64,000 bases of DNA from Methanobacterium_B sp963703015 (GCA_963703015.1 OY969779.1:2232001-2296000); one strand, 5' to 3'. Positions 27,100 through 37,027 are shown, counted from the first letter of the stretch. Program-made: numbers and translations. Notes: generated by a model not told the origin, from the sequence alone.

Positions 27100-28761
27100 A
27101 TGCCAGTTATAAATTTCAGCTACGAATACTTCAACAAGGTCTTGGGAGAGGAAATTCCAAGGGAAAAATTAATTGAATTACTTCCGATGATTGGAAGCGA
27201 TATTGAACACTACGACGATGAAAATGTTAAGGTGGAATTTTTCCCAAACAGACCAGATTACTACAGTGTAGATGGAATAGCTAGAACAATAAGGGGATTT
27301 CTAGGTATTGAAACAGGAATACCTGATTATGAAACATCTAAATCTGGTTATACAATGACTGTGGATCCTGAATTAGAACAGATCAGACCATTCACATCCT
27401 GCTGTATAGTGGAAGGCATATCAATCAATGAAGATGGTTTAAAGGACATCATGGACTTTCAAGAAGATCTTCATTGGGTGCTTGGACGTGACAGAAAGAA
27501 GGTTGCAATAGGAATCCATAACTTGGATGTGCTCACACCTCCATTCAATTACATCGCAGCAGACCCTAAACAAAATTCATTTGTGGCACTTGAAAGCACA
27601 GAGGAACAAAACCTCGATGAAATCCTTTTCAACCACAAGAAGGGTAAAAAATACTCCCATTTAATAGAAAAATTCGATAAATATCCATTAATTAAAGATT
27701 CAGAGGGTAATGTACTATCAATGCCACCTATAATAAATGGTGAATTAACCAAACTCACAGAAAACACTGTGAACATTCTTATAGATGTAACTGGAACAGA
27801 TGAAAGGGCAGTTAATTTTGCCTTAAATATTATTGCAACTTCCTTTGCAGAGGCTGGTGGAAAGATCAAAACCATAGATATGGTTTATAATGATAGAACA
27901 GTTGAAACACCTGATTTAAGCTCCAAAACCATGAATGTGAATATCAAAACAGCTGAAAAACGGTTAGGAGTGGATCTTGATGCTAACGATGTTGTGAGAA
28001 TGCTTGAACGTGTCAGGTTAGGGGCAAAAGTCCTTGACTCTCAAACAGTGGCTTGTGAAGTACCGGCCTACAGAATAGATATTCTCCATGAAGTAGACAT
28101 CATTGAAAATATTGCAATAGGACATTGCATCAAAAAAATAGAGCCTGAACTACCTGAGATATCAACCATAGCATACCCTGACAACGCAAGGTTGTTTGAA
28201 AACAGGGTTAGGGAAATAATGATAGGAATGGGTTTCTACGAGGTAATGAGTCTCATGCTCACAAGCGAAGATGAGCACTACAAAAACCTCAGACTGGAAG
28301 AGGATGACCATGTCATGGTTTCCCAACCAATATCCCAGGATAGAACCATGATAAGAAAAAGTCTTCTAAATGGTTTGATGGAATTTTTAGAGGATAACAA
28401 ACACGAAGAACTTCCACAAAAAATCTTTGAAGTGGGAGATGTGGCCTACATCGATGAAGCTGCAGAAACAGGAACCAAAATTATTAAAAAAATAGCCTGT
28501 GGAGTAACACATTCAACAGCCAACTTCACAGAGATAAAATCAATAACAGATGCATTTATAATGAATTTAGGACTTAAAATGGAAATAGAAACCTATGATC
28601 ATCCCTCATTTATCAGGGGAAGATGTGCAAGGGTTAAAGCCACTGGTGAATCTGTTGAAGGATTAGTAGTTGGATACTTTGGAGAGGTTGATCCAGAAGT
28701 TATAACCAACTTCGAACTAGAATACCCTGTTATAGCATTTGAAATGGAGTTTAAATCCTAA
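27100..28761 (+). CDS. pheT: phenylalanyl-tRNA synthetase beta subunit
   Basis: Beta chain of the alpha2-beta2 enzyme that charges tRNA-Phe. At 553 residues it is the archaeal/eukaryotic type, lacking the bacterial N-terminal tRNA-binding extension. Seen: VEFFPNRPDYYSVDGIART, B5 domain region (about 275-345) with VPAYRIDILHEVDIIE, and the catalytic-like C-terminal domain with MLTSEDEHY and FEVGDV. SD AGGATGA precedes the ATG. The alpha subunit gene is not in this window. Confidence 0.95.
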   Translation: MPVINFSYEYFNKVLGEEIPREKLIELLPMIGSDIEHYDDENVKVEFFPNRPDYYSVDGIARTIRGFLGIETGIPDYETSKSGYTMTVDPELEQIRPFTSCCIVEGISINEDGLKDIMDFQEDLHWVLGRDRKKVAIGIHNLDVLTPPFNYIAADPKQNSFVALESTEEQNLDEILFNHKKGKKYSHLIEKFDKYPLIKDSEGNVLSMPPIINGELTKLTENTVNILIDVTGTDERAVNFALNIIATSFAEAGGKIKTIDMVYNDRTVETPDLSSKTMNVNIKTAEKRLGVDLDANDVVRMLERVRLGAKVLDSQTVACEVPAYRIDILHEVDIIENIAIGHCIKKIEPELPEISTIAYPDNARLFENRVREIMIGMGFYEVMSLMLTSEDEHYKNLRLEEDDHVMVSQPISQDRTMIRKSLLNGLMEFLEDNKHEELPQKIFEVGDVAYIDEAAETGTKIIKKIACGVTHSTANFTEIKSITDAFIMNLGLKMEIETYDHPSFIRGRCARVKATGESVEGLVVGYFGEVDPEVITNFELEYPVIAFEMEFKS

Positions 28762-28918
28762 TTAAATCATTACTATTTCTTTTTTTCTTGATTACGTTTA
28801 ATTAAAACCATCTTCTTTTTGATTTATATAAAATACTGCTTTATTTATTCTTTATACTGTAATTTGGGAAGTAATTAAAAAGAAATTTAAAATTAGAGTA
28901 AGAATATTAAAATAAAAT

Positions 28919-29320
28919 TTAAGGAAGAACTGTCACTGTAATATTTCGTGTTCTAGGTCCATCGAGTTCGATGAAAAATATGCTCTGCCAAATTCCAAGA
29001 TCCATTCTCCCATTGTCCACAGGCACGCTCACACTGTTACCTAGTAGTAGGGATCTAAGGTGGGAATCTGCATTGTTGTCTATTCTATCGTGTTTGTAAC
29101 CAGCATCATCTTGAACAATTTTTTTAAGTAAATTCTTAAAATCTTCCACAAGCCCGGATTCATTCTCATTTATCACGATACCTGAAGTTGAATGTTTGCT
29201 AAACACGTTTACAAGTCCAGTTTTCACATCGGATCCTGCTACAATAGAATTTATTCCTGAGCTGATGTCAATAATTTCAAGTCTTTCACTTGTCTTCACT
29301 TCAAAAACTCTTTTGTACAT
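28919..29320 (-). CDS. YjbQ/UPF0047 family protein
   Basis: 133 residues from the ATG at 29320, chosen because AAAGGTTG lies just before it; a TTG at 29329 is the alternative. Family marks: NVFSKHSTSGIVINENE, the H-rich DSHLRSLLLG and LGIWQSIFFIELDGPR. Some members complement loss of thiamine-phosphate synthase in bacteria, but the native role is unsettled. It is followed on the same strand by no close partner; pyrI lies upstream (84 bases). Confidence 0.9.
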   Translation of the reverse strand: MYKRVFEVKTSERLEIIDISSGINSIVAGSDVKTGLVNVFSKHSTSGIVINENESGLVEDFKNLLKKIVQDDAGYKHDRIDNNADSHLRSLLLGNSVSVPVDNGRMDLGIWQSIFFIELDGPRTRNITVTVLP

Positions 29321-29403
29321 GAATAACAACCTTTAAAGACTGTAATATACGAGTTGATATGGTTATTTACTTCTCAAAAACCTTTTAAACATATAATGTT
29401 TGT

Positions 29404-29871
29404 TTATTTGAACTGGGTTCCTATGTCTTCGTTGTTTACGATACGTTCGCAGAAGTAACATCTGAGTATTAGGGGATTTTTGTCAATGACTTGAAACTTG
29501 GTTCGCACTGGTTCTCGGGTGTTTGTGATGCAGTTAGGATTTGGACACTTTAATATTCCTTTAACATTATTAGTGAGCTTTACTTTACCTTTATCTGTAA
29601 TTCCATAATTTCTTATTATGTTTATGGTGGCGTAGGGAGCTATGAGTGCAATTTTATCCACTTCCCTAGATTTAAGTTCCCTTCCCTCTATTTTAACAAT
29701 GTCTTTGGCAAACATCTGTGATGATTTAACATTCATTGCTATGGTTACAGATGTATCTTTATTTGGAAGTCCTAATATTTTAAGAACATTTAAAGCTTTG
29801 TTTGCAGTTATATGATCGATAACTGTGCCGTTTTTAATGGGTTTAACCTTGAGTTCCCTTGGAGTTTTCAT
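29404..29871 (-). CDS. pyrI: aspartate carbamoyltransferase regulatory subunit
   Basis: Binds CTP/ATP and controls the PyrB catalytic subunit in pyrimidine synthesis. About 155 residues from the ATG at 29871 (MKTPRELKVKPI), the usual family start; an ATG at 29889 adds six residues without an SD. The N-terminal allosteric domain has KNGTVIDHI, and the zinc domain has CPNPNC and CYFC (four Cys). pyrB is not nearby. Confidence 0.93.
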   Translation of the reverse strand: MKTPRELKVKPIKNGTVIDHITANKALNVLKILGLPNKDTSVTIAMNVKSSQMFAKDIVKIEGRELKSREVDKIALIAPYATINIIRNYGITDKGKVKLTNNVKGILKCPNPNCITNTREPVRTKFQVIDKNPLILRCYFCERIVNNEDIGTQFK

Positions 29872-30047
29872 GGAAATTACCAAACACATTTTTTTATTTT
29901 TGCTTATTATAAAATTTCAATCCTTGTTACATGGAAATATTTGAGGATTTAAATCTCTATATTGAATACTATTTTTTTAAGAATATAAATCTTGCATGAA
30001 TCCTGAAATTCATACTCCCATGGGATGTGAACTTCAGAGAATTCATG

Positions 30048-31079
30048 TTAAAAAGATAAATATATTCTAGTTACTATGTAGGCTATGTACACAGTAACCA
30101 ATACTGCACCACCAATCCTTGATAATTTGGATTTCCTGTAACTTAAAAGTATAAGAAGAGCAGTTACACCTATCATTACTGGGGCATCAAAGCTTACTGC
30201 AAGCTTGTCCACTGGAATGTTCATGAAAAGTGATGGTATTCCTATACCAATGAGTATGTTGAATATGTTACTACCCAAAACTGTACCAATGGATAGACTG
30301 TGCATTTTTTTCATGGCAGATCTGAGGGTTACAACAAGTTCAGGCATACTTGTTCCTATTGCAAGGGCAAATAAACCCATGATTATCTGTGGCACACCAG
30401 TCAATTCTCCTATTTCCACACCACTGTATACAAGTAATCTACTTCCTATTATAAGCCCTGCAAGACCCACAAGACTAATTAGAATATTTTTATTTCTGGA
30501 TCTACCACTAACAATAACTTCCTCAACTAAAACATTTCCAGAACTTGATATTTTAGGTTCATCAGATACTGGTGATGTTTCTGTTTCTTCTACACCAGAA
30601 TCTTCGGGCTTTGATTTTTTTTGCTGTGACTTGATGAGGATGTACAGGTAGATGATATACGCAATTACCAGAACCACACCCACTACTCGGGTTATATCAT
30701 TAAACAAGAGCATGAAGATCATGAGGATTAAAGCGGTTAAAAGGGTCATTAAACCGTCCCTTTTGAGTTCTTCCTTTTTAACGAAGATGTAACCTGCGGC
30801 CAATGAAGATATACCAAGAATTCCTGCGATGTTCCATATGTTTGAGCCTATAACAACCCCAACTCCAATGTCTGGATTGCCTGAAAACACAGCAATCATT
30901 GCAGATCCAAATTCTGGTAGTGAAGTACCTATTGCAGAGGCAGTTACTCCTAATATGATCTGGGAAATTCCAAGGGACTCACCTACTTCAACAAGACTGT
31001 CAACAAATATATCTGCTGATTTTATAACGACAATTAGTGCCACAATTAAAATTACTATGTAAATAATTAAATCAATCAT
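30048..31079 (-). CDS. calcium/sodium antiporter, CaCA family
   Basis: Membrane cation exchanger of 343 residues with two homologous halves of about five helices. Each half has an alpha-repeat motif: GTSLPEFGSA near 55 and GTSMPELVVTL near 243, with GSNIWNI and GSNIFNI partners. A charged, Ser/Glu-rich cytoplasmic loop (about 150-190) joins the halves. SD GGAG precedes the ATG. YrbG-like; substrate Ca versus other cation is inferred. Confidence 0.9.
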   Translation of the reverse strand: MIDLIIYIVILIVALIVVIKSADIFVDSLVEVGESLGISQIILGVTASAIGTSLPEFGSAMIAVFSGNPDIGVGVVIGSNIWNIAGILGISSLAAGYIFVKKEELKRDGLMTLLTALILMIFMLLFNDITRVVGVVLVIAYIIYLYILIKSQQKKSKPEDSGVEETETSPVSDEPKISSSGNVLVEEVIVSGRSRNKNILISLVGLAGLIIGSRLLVYSGVEIGELTGVPQIIMGLFALAIGTSMPELVVTLRSAMKKMHSLSIGTVLGSNIFNILIGIGIPSLFMNIPVDKLAVSFDAPVMIGVTALLILLSYRKSKLSRIGGAVLVTVYIAYIVTRIYLSF

Positions 31080-31220
31080 GTAATATGCTCCTTTGAACTA
31101 AATTTTGTATAACATTATTATCAGTATTGTTATTAACAAGGTTGTATCAAGATTTAAAATTTGTCGTAAACTTTTAAAAAAAGATAGTAGTTTAAAAAAA
31201 GTAAAGAAAAGGGTTAAAAA

Positions 31221-32531
31221 TTATCTTTTACCCTTTTTTTTCCCTTTCTTCTTATTTTTAGGTTTTTTACCAACTTCAGATGATCTGGATCTGGCGGTAG
31301 TTGTTTCCTTTTCTTCTTTCCGGTCTTTACCCAGAAGTAGCTCTATGAATTTAGCATACACCGGTCTGGTGATGAATATTCCTATTAACACACCAAGAAT
31401 GGTTGTGAATGCGAAACCTGATAGAAGACCAATACCTGTAGCTCCCCTTGAAAATCCTATATAGGCTAAAGGAAGCATGGCTGCTATTAAAGTAGCGGCT
31501 GATGCGAAGATAATGAAGAAAGCGTTGTTGATCTTAAACTTAAGTGCTGTTTTTGTTCGCTTCGTTGCCACTCCCTTCTTAAGCACTTCGTCCGTTATAA
31601 TTATCTGGTCATCAACACCAGTACCTATCGCCGCAAGTATACCTGCAATGGCAGCAAGGTCAATGTTCCATTTAATTATTGAAGCAACTCCCAGAATGAT
31701 TATGAGCTCAGCCACACTGGTGAATATTATTGGGATCACAAGAACAGGAGTTCTGTATCTTAAAAACACAATAAATGCGATCACAAGTAGTGCAAGCCCA
31801 CCTGCTATGAGTGCTCCAGTTTTAAACTGACTTCCAAGTTCTGCAGAAACTGAACTCACACCAACTATCGAAACCTTAACTGGGAGTGCACCTGATTGAA
31901 GCACTACCTGTAAAGATTTAGCCTGATCCTTAGCTGCTTGGTTGGTTTGAGAGGATCCACTCACTTGAACATCTGTACTAGGCACACCGTTTGCAAGTTC
32001 TGCAGAAACTTCTGGAGAGGATACAAGCTGGTCATCTAGGTACATATCCACCGGTGTTCCTGCCTTTCCATTAGCAGCCTTAGCAAATCTACTGGCTCCG
32101 TCTGAAGTCACTGTAAATGGAACGTTCCAGTTGTTACCTGTTACTTCGTATGGTTTCACAGTTGTGATGTCAGTACCTGTTAGCACTGTTTGATTGTCTA
32201 TTTTTGCCTCAAATTTACCTGGTGTTCCAACTACCTTGGCCACTTGATCAGGGGCAACGTTGGCTATTTCAACAACCACATCCTGATTTCCGCTTGCACG
32301 GACCTTAACATCTGTAACACCGAAGGTGTTCAATCGTTTATCAAGTACATTGGTAACTTTGCTCATTGTGTCTGTGTCAACAGGTTGGTCAAGATGGATC
32401 TGTATGATGGATCCACCCTTCAAATCAAGACCTTCCTGAATTCCGAAGACTGAGATAGCACCAACGCTCACGATTAACAGAACAATAAGAATTATTACCC
32501 TGTAATCTTTGAGGAATTCTTTGAAGTTCAT
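31221..32531 (-). CDS. secD: protein-export membrane protein SecD, archaeal
   Basis: Works with SecF to aid late steps of Sec export. 436 residues: one N-terminal helix, a large extracytoplasmic P1-like domain (GLDLKGGS, then about 50-225), and five helices at the C-terminal side with TGVDDQIIITDE. The C-terminus ends in a very Lys-rich tail (KKPKNKKKGKKKGKR), which may touch the ribosome or membrane. Its ATG overlaps the secF stop by 4 bases, SD GGAGGG. Order secF then secD is the archaeal arrangement, opposite to bacteria. Confidence 0.95.
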   Translation of the reverse strand: MNFKEFLKDYRVIILIVLLIVSVGAISVFGIQEGLDLKGGSIIQIHLDQPVDTDTMSKVTNVLDKRLNTFGVTDVKVRASGNQDVVVEIANVAPDQVAKVVGTPGKFEAKIDNQTVLTGTDITTVKPYEVTGNNWNVPFTVTSDGASRFAKAANGKAGTPVDMYLDDQLVSSPEVSAELANGVPSTDVQVSGSSQTNQAAKDQAKSLQVVLQSGALPVKVSIVGVSSVSAELGSQFKTGALIAGGLALLVIAFIVFLRYRTPVLVIPIIFTSVAELIIILGVASIIKWNIDLAAIAGILAAIGTGVDDQIIITDEVLKKGVATKRTKTALKFKINNAFFIIFASAATLIAAMLPLAYIGFSRGATGIGLLSGFAFTTILGVLIGIFITRPVYAKFIELLLGKDRKEEKETTTARSRSSEVGKKPKNKKKGKKKGKR

Positions 32532-33373
32532 CTTTTACCCTCCATGTACCATCTAAGTACTCCAAGGTTAAAGAGCCACGTTGCAAGAACATCTGCAATC
32601 AGTCCAATTATTAGGACAGATGCTATCTGATCTAGAACCTGTGCATATGGCATGAAGAATCTAACTACGAGATAAAGGGCCACCATAGAACCTATTGCAG
32701 CTGCAGCCATGGTAAAACCTGTTTTCATGGCATCTTTAGCTCTCTCGTTAATTGTTCCTTCACGTCGCTTAAGAACTCGCGTTGTGAGTAGAATATCAGT
32801 ATCCACACTGTAACCTATAAGCATTAAAAGTGCACCCACAGATGCCAGTGATAGTGGTATACCAAGTAATGACATACCTCCAACTGCAATTATGATATCA
32901 CTGAAAGCTGCAAATATCACAGCAAGTGAAGGTATTAAATTCCTGAATATTATGAAAACAGTTATTGACATGAACAGGAATGCAAATGCAAGAGCATAAT
33001 ACACCTGATTCAGGGACTGTTTACTTAATGATGGTCCCACCGCTCTGAAACTTTGTATGGTCGCAGTTCCGCTAAGAGCATTTGTAAGCGCTATAACATC
33101 TGTTGCACCACCAGCTATTTCTATGGTTGCAGTGTTACCACCTGAAGTTGTTACTGTTACTTGTTGATTTCCTGTTCCAGATTCCACTAAATCAGCTAGT
33201 GCATCATCAGATACAGGTTTTTCTAACTGTACAACAGCTATTGATCCACCCTTTAGATCAATACCCTCTTGTAAACCACCTGTAACCACGACTACTAGAG
33301 CGATCAGCGTGAGGATAACAGGAATTATGATTAATGGTTTGTAAGAGTCCAATAATTTGTCTATCATTGACAT
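32528..33373 (-). CDS. secF: protein-export membrane protein SecF, archaeal
   Basis: 281 residues with an N-terminal helix, a periplasmic-type domain after GIDLKGGS (about 37-125) and five more helices. The family motif SVDTDILLTTRVLKR is in the fourth helix region. First gene of the secF-secD pair. SD GGTGAT precedes the ATG at 33373. Confidence 0.95.
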   Translation of the reverse strand: MSMIDKLLDSYKPLIIIPVILTLIALVVVVTGGLQEGIDLKGGSIAVVQLEKPVSDDALADLVESGTGNQQVTVTTSGGNTATIEIAGGATDVIALTNALSGTATIQSFRAVGPSLSKQSLNQVYYALAFAFLFMSITVFIIFRNLIPSLAVIFAAFSDIIIAVGGMSLLGIPLSLASVGALLMLIGYSVDTDILLTTRVLKRREGTINERAKDAMKTGFTMAAAAIGSMVALYLVVRFFMPYAQVLDQIASVLIIGLIADVLATWLFNLGVLRWYMEGKR

Positions 33374-33397
33374 TGAATCACCATGAAATAATTTTTC

Positions 33398-33892
33398 TTA
33401 AATTCCGTATATCTTTAAATCCTTCTCATCAAGGATCTTTTCTGTTGCTTCGACAAGTTCATCAATTTTTTTTCCACTGGTCTTAATTGTGAATGAGTTG
33501 ACCATTCTGCCACCTCTGGCTTCTATCTTTTCCCTCATCCTTTCTACAACCTTCAAACCGCCACTGTTTCCCATGGTTGAAAACAAGATAACATCTTTAC
33601 CTTTGAAATCACATTTGTCAATCATGGTAATGATTGCAGGTGCTGGTTTGGCAGCCCAAGTGGGTGAACCAATATAAATTAAACCATATTCTGAAAGATC
33701 ACAAGATTCAGGTTTAATATTGGTTTTATTTTCTCTCAAGGCGTCTAAAGAAGATCCTAAATAATTAACAACTCCCATTCTGTCCTTAAGATCATTAATT
33801 TCTATTGTATCTGCGTTAATTTGCTTTGCCAATGTTTTAGAAACATGGGCTGTTTTCCTTGTACGGGAGTAAAACACTATCACAGTTTTCAT
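33398..33892 (-). CDS. flavodoxin-like protein
   Basis: FMN-binding electron carrier of about 164 residues. The ATG at 33892 is chosen because GAGGTG lies just upstream; an ATG at 33904 overlaps that SD. The N-terminal strand and phosphate loop read KTVIVFYSRTRKTAHVSK, where a longer T/S-x-T-G-x-T loop is usual. IGSPTWAAKPAPAI and FSTMGNSGG match flavodoxin FMN-ring loops. Its partner is unknown; it sits 24 bases upstream of secF by position only. Confidence 0.85.
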   Translation of the reverse strand: MKTVIVFYSRTRKTAHVSKTLAKQINADTIEINDLKDRMGVVNYLGSSLDALRENKTNIKPESCDLSEYGLIYIGSPTWAAKPAPAIITMIDKCDFKGKDVILFSTMGNSGGLKVVERMREKIEARGGRMVNSFTIKTSGKKIDELVEATEKILDEKDLKIYGI

Positions 33893-34098
33893 TTGACACC
33901 TCATGGAGATAATTTATAAATTTGATCGAATAATTTTATATCTTTTTTCTTAAGATAATAGTTTAAATTTAATGATTATAATAAATTTTTTGTTTATTCA
34001 ATCCTATTTTTTTTGTTTTTATCTTCAAAAAAAAATATTTAATTAAAAAACCTCCAATTAAACAAGTTATTTATAGGTTTTTCTCGTTATAAACTTGT

Positions 34099-35109
34099 TC
34101 ATGGATGAAGACCAATAAGATCAATAGATTCAGTTTCTTTGAATCCAAACATAAGGTTCATGTTATGAACAGCCTGTCCAGATGCACCTTTTACCAAATT
34201 ATCTATTGATGAGGCCACCACTAACCTGCCATTTTCATCTATTTCAAAGCATCCAATATGGCAGTTGTTTGATCCCCTTACAGAACTCAATCTTGGAGAT
34301 TCTCCCTTTTCAAGCACCCTAACAAATGGTTCTCCATTATAGAATTCCCTGTACAACTCATGTATATATTCAGGGGTTACCTCACTGGTTAAAAAACCAT
34401 GTACCGTCGTCATAATGCCTCTAATAACTGGAACCAAATGGGGTGTAAACGATACCTTGGAATTACCGAACTTTGAAAGTTTCTCCTGAATTTCAGGTCC
34501 ATGACGATGGGTGGTAACTGCGTATGGTGAAACACTATCACTACAATTTGGGTAGTGTGTTGTGTCTGTTGGGTTTACACCAGCTCCACTCACACCAGAT
34601 TTGGAATCCACAACGATGTTATCCGCAAGATTTTCTGAAACTATTGGTAGACATGCAAGTATTGCGCCTGTAGGGAAACATCCAGGGTTTGCAACTAGAT
34701 CTGCATGTTTTATTTCCTTCCGGTTTATTTCAGGAAGGCCGTAAACTGCTTTCAATGGATTAGAATGTTTGAAACCGTACCATTTTTCGTAGATTTCAGT
34801 ACTTTCAAATCTGTAATCTCCACTTAAATCCACTACTCTGATATTTTTATCAATGAGTTTTGGAACAATTTTCATTGATGCTCCGTGGGGTGTTGCTGTG
34901 AAAACCAGATCTGCTTCTAGTTTGCTTGGTTCAATATTTTTAAATTTTAATTCACAGTCCCTTAAATTTGGATGAACCTTGTACACTGGTTCACCATCGA
35001 ATTTTCTAGATGTTGCAGCTACAATATCTACATTGGGGTGTTTCATAAGAAATCTTATGAGTTCTCCACCTGTGTAACCGCTTGCACCTATTATGCCTAC
35101 TTCGATCAT
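34099..35109 (-). CDS. argC: N-acetyl-gamma-glutamyl-phosphate reductase
   Basis: NADPH-dependent third step of arginine synthesis, 336 residues. N-terminal nucleotide fold GASGYTGGEL; catalytic Cys in NPGCFPTGAI; later HRHGPEI and HLVPVIRG motifs. SD GGTGAG precedes the ATG. argB and argJ lie about 2 kb further up on the same strand, so the pathway is clustered but split by the DUF4012 gene and a non-coding region. Confidence 0.95.
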   Translation of the reverse strand: MIEVGIIGASGYTGGELIRFLMKHPNVDIVAATSRKFDGEPVYKVHPNLRDCELKFKNIEPSKLEADLVFTATPHGASMKIVPKLIDKNIRVVDLSGDYRFESTEIYEKWYGFKHSNPLKAVYGLPEINRKEIKHADLVANPGCFPTGAILACLPIVSENLADNIVVDSKSGVSGAGVNPTDTTHYPNCSDSVSPYAVTTHRHGPEIQEKLSKFGNSKVSFTPHLVPVIRGIMTTVHGFLTSEVTPEYIHELYREFYNGEPFVRVLEKGESPRLSSVRGSNNCHIGCFEIDENGRLVVASSIDNLVKGASGQAVHNMNLMFGFKETESIDLIGLHP

Positions 35110-35629
35110 TTTCTCACCATAATCATCTTGTTTACTATCATATTTAAAAAATAGCCTTTTTTAAAAATAGTTTTCCTAAACTTCTACAAACATTCTGTAT
35201 TAATGGCCAAGATTTTAAGGAATTACTATAGGTTAATTTTCACCCTCAAAATCATCAATATTTTTTATACACCCCATGTTGTGTTAAAACCAATAATTTT
35301 TTTAAATAACTCATAAAGTCAAGATAATTATAACAAAAGTTATTAAAAGTTTATTCCTGTTTTAAGGAGGTATAAATCCATATTAGTAAGTTAACGTATT
35401 TTAAAATACTTCTCAATAGTTTTAATGCGAATAAACCCTCTACGCTATGCCAGTATATAAATTAGATATTTAACAAGTTATTTATCTACTTTTAGCTTTA
35501 ATATTTCTTATTAAGCCATAATATGCTTCTTAATAAAGTTTTGATTCTTGATTGGAACCAAACCAGTCACTGAACTAATTTTCAAAATGCTATATGCTAT
35601 CTTTAAATAGAAAAAAACACCTTAGAATC
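35110..35629. other. intergenic region with an orphan SD at 35366
   Basis: About 520 bases without a standard gene. AAGGAGG (35364-35370) is followed by a short open frame lacking ATG, GTG or TTG: from ATC (35376) or ATT (35382) it reads about SKLTYFKILLNSFNANK and stops at TAG near 35463. This could be the remains of a secreted-protein N-terminus that used a non-standard start, or chance. Confidence 0.3.
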
Positions 35630-35634
35630 ACTGT

Positions 35635-35804
35635 TTTTTGGAAAATAAAATCAAAAATTATATATGTGATGTGACAGTGATCAAATAATCGTTCAAAATA
35701 GTCTTTATGACATATTTGGACACGGAGGCGGTAATTTAGTATAAATCGGTATATGTACACGTTTTTACTATAGAATTTTATAACGGTGCATTATACCGTT
35801 TTTT
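35635..35804 (+). ncRNA. orphan surface-gene leader; possible short RNA ending in a hairpin-T-run
   Basis: TTTTTTGGAAAATAAA at 35635-35650 is identical to the stretch at 3870-3885. A TATA (AATTATATATG, 35656-35666), TGATGTGA and ACGGAGGCGG (35722-35731) follow, all as in the promoters and leaders of the genes at 2551 and 3986. Here the SD is followed by GTA-ATT-TAG, so no protein can follow from ATT. About 40 bases later AACGGT (35782-35787) and ACCGTT (35795-35800) form a stem before T6. A transcript of roughly 110-120 bases is plausible. It is either a gutted gene's leader or a small RNA. Confidence 0.35.
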
Positions 35805-35952
35805 CTAAATTTCATTAAATAAATTCAAACAATTTCAAATAAAAAAATAATCTTTTATTAATTATTTAATATAATAAAAAAACGATTTTAACTGATAAAA
35901 TAAAAAATAATATGAAATGGCAATGATGCCATTTTCAATCCAATCTAAAGTC

Positions 35953-36669
35953 CTAAATCAAGTTTAATCCTTTGGAAATTGCAAATTGGGTCATGAGATC
36001 ACTTGGTACCACTATTATATTACCCTTGGAATACTGGCTAATTATGGTACTAAACAATGCCGGAGCCTTAGTAGGATCTTTAGCTGCTGCCATAACAGGT
36101 TTCATCAAGGTTTCTGTGGCATTACCTCTGCTCATGTTGCTACTAAATTCACTTTCGTTCCTTATGTATGCAACAGCTGCATTGGTTCCATTACCATTGT
36201 AACCTGGTATGTTTATTGGACCTATGGAAGTTAACACTGCATCTACAGCATCTGGAGTCACAATCACAACAGCATCAGTTGTCATGTTGGTGTTGTACTG
36301 TACAATTTGCTGAGCAAGCACTGTGTCTTGTGTGATGTTAGCATCCCATAATACATCATGGAATCTTAAATTACCATTACCTGCATTAGCTGCTGCTGGT
36401 TCCTGCGCAGTTGGGTGTGTCATTCCACCGGGATAAACTGGCGTTAAATTCTTAATATTCCCATCTTTAACATGTATCACAAATGCCATGTCAACCCCAC
36501 CAACTCCTGGCCTTTTTTCTGAAGGATCAGCAGTTAATAACAGAATATTATGGTCCCCCTTCATCACGTTGGTGGATGAAGGTTGTTCATATTGATAAAT
36601 CACGAAGGCCGCTAGTGAAGCCAGTAAAATCAATATGATTACTATCAAAATTTTTACTATTTTCCTCAT
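35953..36669 (-). CDS. DUF4012-like membrane-anchored protein
   Basis: 238 residues: an N-terminal membrane anchor (about 6-26) and an external domain resembling DUF4012 (HNILLLTADPSEKRPGVGG, then DVLWDANIT and VIVTPDAVDAVLTSIGP). DUF4012 proteins occur near surface-polysaccharide genes and resemble LytR/CpsA-type proteins, so attachment of polymers to the wall is a reasonable but untested idea. SD AGGTGG precedes the ATG. The promoter carries a tandem 16-bp duplication (36728-36759). Confidence 0.75.
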   Translation of the reverse strand: MRKIVKILIVIILILLASLAAFVIYQYEQPSSTNVMKGDHNILLLTADPSEKRPGVGGVDMAFVIHVKDGNIKNLTPVYPGGMTHPTAQEPAAANAGNGNLRFHDVLWDANITQDTVLAQQIVQYNTNMTTDAVVIVTPDAVDAVLTSIGPINIPGYNGNGTNAAVAYIRNESEFSSNMSRGNATETLMKPVMAAAKDPTKAPALFSTIISQYSKGNIIVVPSDLMTQFAISKGLNLI

Positions 36670-36727
36670 TTTTCCACCTTAAAACATAAACAATCAAATC
36701 ACTTAGAGTATATTAAAAAAATCAAAT

Positions 36728-36759
36728 TGTGTTTTATATATAATGTGTTTTATATATAA
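36728..36759 (-). repeat. tandem 16-bp duplication duplicating a TATA box
   Basis: TGTGTTTTATATATAA occurs twice head to tail at 36728-36743 and 36744-36759. On the minus strand each copy gives TTATATATAAAACACA, a TATA element upstream of the DUF4012-like gene (start 36669). The result is two TATA boxes 16 bases apart. Confidence 0.7.
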
Positions 36760-37027
36760 TAAATTTAATTCAGTTATATTATCTAGGTTATTTAAATATT
36801 AATAATTTAGTTATTTACAACTTGATTAAAACATTTTTATGAGCTATTAATTTTAATAATCCCCTTTCTTCTTAAAAATTTAGATCTAATTTTTAATTTT
36901 TTCAAAAATGAATAATATTAATATTCATTTCAAAGCTATTAAATATTTGATATCAAACAATAACAAAATGAAATTTGAAGAGATGAAAACTTCAGAATCT
37001 GCCCTCAAAAAGAGTAGATATGAACCT
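36760..37027. other. intergenic region
   Basis: AT-rich stretch between argB (ends 37028) and the DUF4012 promoter. A plus-strand frame from 36908 runs into the argB antisense and is not believed. Confidence 0.4.
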
